Positions 61,601 to 64,000 of a stretch of 64,000 nt of DNA are shown in pieces. Origin of the DNA: Plantago major (Eukaryota; Streptophyta; Magnoliopsida; Lamiales; Plantaginaceae); the NCBI GenBank assembly GCA_026545765.1, contig JAIFAC010000017.1:336001-400000 (forward strand). The letters are read 5' to 3'. The translations under genes and the position numbers were made by a program. Below the pieces are notes generated by a model. That model was not told the origin of the DNA. It searched no databases and saw nothing but the letters and a program-made list of their open reading frames with translations. Numbering within the stretch: position 1 is the first letter of the stretch; each line of letters begins with the position of its first letter.

Positions 61601-61993
61601 GGGGTATGATTTGTACAGGTAAACCTGGCAAAACGAACATGTTCTTGCTGGGATTGGCAAATCAAAGTCTTCCCATGTGCCCATGCTATCGCTGTTATAG
61701 CACGAGGAGAAATTGAGATACGAGACCTCATTGACCCATGCTATTTCTCAGACACATACAACAAGGTGTACCTCCACAAGATAAACTCAATCCCAAGTAC
61801 TGAAAAGTGTGAACTATCACATCTGCAAGGACAAGAAAAGGTTAAGCCACCCAACAACAAAAATGTGCCTGGCAGGCCTCGAGCTAAAAGGTTCAGGGCC
61901 CCTGCTGAACCGAAGAAACCAAAGGCAAAATGTGATCGATGCGGGAAAATTGGAAGGCACAGCAGAGTTATATGTGGAGACGCCATAAGATGA
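58671..61993 (+). pseudogene. MuDR-type (MULE) transposase gene, decayed
   Basis: MULE transposases mobilise Mutator-like elements. The first frame (58671-59336) has a PB1-like N-terminus. After a frame change near 59300 come GQEFKGGMVEFRQELIKYSS, the MuDBD region, then a TGA at 59518-59520. The DDE core follows: MLFIDGTFM (first Asp), VIYVSDRAGGILAAF (second Asp) and SSSSESFNAWI (Glu). A SWIM finger (CSCWDWQIKVFPCAH) comes next, and a C-terminal zinc knuckle (CDRCGKIGRHSRVIC). Two introns are likely: 60076-60549 (AACG|GTTCAT...TACAG) and 61233-61618 (ACT|GTGAGT...TACAG). A TAA at 60627-60629 interrupts the core. All catalytic residues remain, so decay is moderate. TIRs were not found. Confidence 0.88.
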
Positions 61994-63092
61994 TTTCATA
62001 CCATGCCCAGCTATAACTACAGAGTTTTACCTTCAATGTTCAATCTCTGTTTGCTATCTCCGTAACTATGCTTAAACTTAGGACTTTTGTAGCCAATGTT
62101 GGATAATATCTGAAGGTCTGCGTAATTCACCTTCATTTTGCGGAACATGTACTTCTGATTACAAGTCATGTGCAAACATGACCCAACTTTGTAATGCTTT
62201 CTATGCAATTGAACTTTTGTCACTGCACTTCTACCCTCTTTATCTGCGATTCTAATTGTCATGTTATGCACTAGCTTGTCACGTCATACGCAGTCTGGAA
62301 ATGTTGCTGGTAATAATTCAGAATACTTGTTACAAACACCCATACCATTTAGCTCGAGGCCTGATAGTTTGACAGCAATGACCGGCTTCAAATCTTCTGG
62401 TCCTCCAGTTATTCGTCAAAGCAAGCAAGTTGACTGTACCAAGCTTTGCGGTGACGTCTCATCAACGACACACAACAACATATAATAAAGTAACTAAGAA
62501 TACCAAGTTTGGTCCTCCATATAAATTTTATCTTATGTTGCCTCGTCCAAAAAAAAAAAAATAATAAAAAACAAAACAAAGGAGCTCATAAACTAATATT
62601 GTTCGTTATCATATAGTACTACCATGAATTAAAAAATGAGTCCAAAAGCTGTCAACGAATATGCCTTCATATATAAATACACATAATTACATTACTTAAT
62701 TATTTATCAAATCAAAAGTTCAGCAATATAGTTTGTAGACCTCGGCGACATAGTTACTATTCGAACCCATTCACATTTACTAAAATCAATACAGAAACAA
62801 AAATTGTTTTTTTCTTTAACGTCCCAAACAATAATTTGATTTATATATACCGTGGGTGGAAGTGAACACAAATATACTAACATGCTTGCTTTTGCCAATG
62901 GTATTCCCGCCAAAACATAGGGCTTTACAATATTCTGATAAGTACGAAAACATTAAGACGGTCAACAATATCACTTCAGTAAGAATACACGGAAAGGTAA
63001 AAACAGATACTATCACCCATATCCAATCACATAGATATGGGAAAGCCAAGCCTGACATCAAAAGAACGCCTGTTAGTTGGGCATGGTAAGTT
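61994..63092. other. Intergenic DNA, no gene recognised
   Basis: An A-rich tract lies at about 62550-62575. No protein domain and no transposon termini were recognised. The right end of the MULE may lie here. Confidence 0.4.
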
Positions 63093-63468
63093 ACACCCAA
63101 AACCATGCCCATATAGGCCCAACTAATAAGCAAGTATCTTAACAACACATGAGGAGTAGGGCATGGTTTCAGGCAATGCCCCGCATATATGCCCAACTCA
63201 TAAATTAGGACCCAAACACAGGTAGTGGAGCTGTGCATGGATGTGCACACTGCCCAGCACATACTTAGGCATCTAATTAACCCAAAACCATGCCCAGCAT
63301 ATAGGCCCAACTAATAAGCAAGTATCTTAACAACACATGAGGAGCTGGGCATGGTTTCAGGCAATGCCCCGCATATATGCCCAACTCATAAATCAGGACC
63401 CAAACACAGGTAGTGGAGCTGTGCATGGATGCGCACACTGCCCAGCACATACTTAGGCATCTAATTAA
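63093..63468. repeat. 188-bp tandem duplication
   Basis: Two copies (about 63093-63280 and 63281-63468) differ at a few positions and by a small indel near the start (CCATATAGG against CCAGCATATAGG). The unit contains CATGCCC/CTGCCCAGCA-type motifs in both orientations, giving internal fold-back. An upstream GGGCATGG extends the theme. A long minus-strand frame at 62816-63310 is produced by the repeat and is not a convincing gene. Confidence 0.88.
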
Positions 63469-64000
63469 CCAAAAAGAAAAAAAAATACAAAAAACATAAA
63501 AAAAAAAACGGTAACTAATAAATATGCATAACTCTTTTCAATATGTAATCTCAGCCAGAATAGGAAAGAGTACAAAATCAGACTTGTTCCATAGAACAAT
63601 TACAATAAGAACCTGGAAGTTAAAATCATAATACACATTCATAGCGATAATAATATATGTTCCACTCGTACACACATAACATCGAGGCCAAATGAGTAAT
63701 AAATATTTAAGTCAGTCAAATAACATAATAAATTCATTAAGGCAGTATCATCAAAAAATCCATTCCACCGAAATTAGATGTTGATAGTATCACAAAAAGA
63801 GTTAATAGTTGGTAGACAGCCAAACCATTTAACTGGTTAGTATACAAATCTTTTGACCAACTCAAAAGACATAATATAAGTTGGCTAAAGATTATGTAGT
63901 CCCGTGTGTACACACAAAATCTGGAAATTACTCATAATTATTTCTCACGCTTCAGTACCGTCTCGCAGATAACATTAACCATATGAGCACGGTGAATTCC
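63469..64000. other. Intergenic DNA to window end
   Basis: AT-rich; A runs near 63475-63510. Nothing recognised. Confidence 0.4.

Noticed and set aside
62816-63310. 164-codon minus-strand gene
   Set aside because: Most of it is a translation of the 188-bp repeat, with no domain and no splice or promoter context.
1-64000. CRISPR array, operon or bacterial insertion
   Set aside because: No regular spaced repeats and no bacterial gene organisation; introns and element families are those of a plant.

Overview
This is nuclear DNA of a flowering plant, most likely a eudicot. Genes are split by GT-AG introns (one GC-AG), intergenic DNA is AT-rich, and most of the rest is plant transposons: Stowaway MITEs, PIF/Harbinger, MULE, hAT, L1-type LINEs, TRIM/Cassandra LTRs and a tRNA-derived SINE. 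I cannot name the species. The frequent GAGACGGTCTC-type small elements made me think of Caryophyllales, but that is a weak impression.

Four host genes can be rebuilt from splice sites and protein motifs, all on the minus strand. Two are CDK inhibitors of the KRP/ICK family (1219-3536 and 15393-17142). One is a PRT1-type N-degron E3 ligase with RING, RING and ZZ domains (36501-40341). One is the co-repressor LEUNIG_HOMOLOG (48744-56464, 17 coding exons). A decayed third KRP copy (7577-9875) lies between the two good KRP genes. With its 3' flank it is a diverged duplicate of the 14575-15900 interval, and it has been hit by a 5'-truncated LINE and a hAT element, each with a recognisable target-site duplication.

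Layout: 1-17150 is the KRP cluster, with its gap filled by a three-level nest (outer LTR, then a Cassandra LTR, then a long-TIR element carrying a spliced GRF zinc-finger gene) and by two MITEs. 17150-32600 is transposon-dominated. It holds a PIF/Harbinger transposase gene with a solo LTR between its TATA box and its ATG, an almost full-length LINE inserted in a Stowaway MITE, and a LINE ORF1 fragment. 32600-40400 is a quiet stretch followed by PRT1. 40400-48700 holds a long non-autonomous TIR element with a captured leader-like segment, a LINE 3' end, a large hairpin and degenerate tandem repeats. 48744-57170 is LUH with a SINE and a MITE in its introns. 57500-64000 holds two fold-back MITEs, a decayed MuDR-type transposase gene and a 188-bp tandem duplication.

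The host genes have separate jobs: cell-cycle inhibition, N-degron proteolysis and transcriptional co-repression. I see no pathway linking them. I found no clear previously undescribed system. The observations most worth following are the duplicated and decaying KRP cluster, the GRF gene inside a nested TIR element, the LTR within the Harbinger leader, the in-frame 99-bp duplication in PRT1, and the 505-bp hairpin at 45417-45922.
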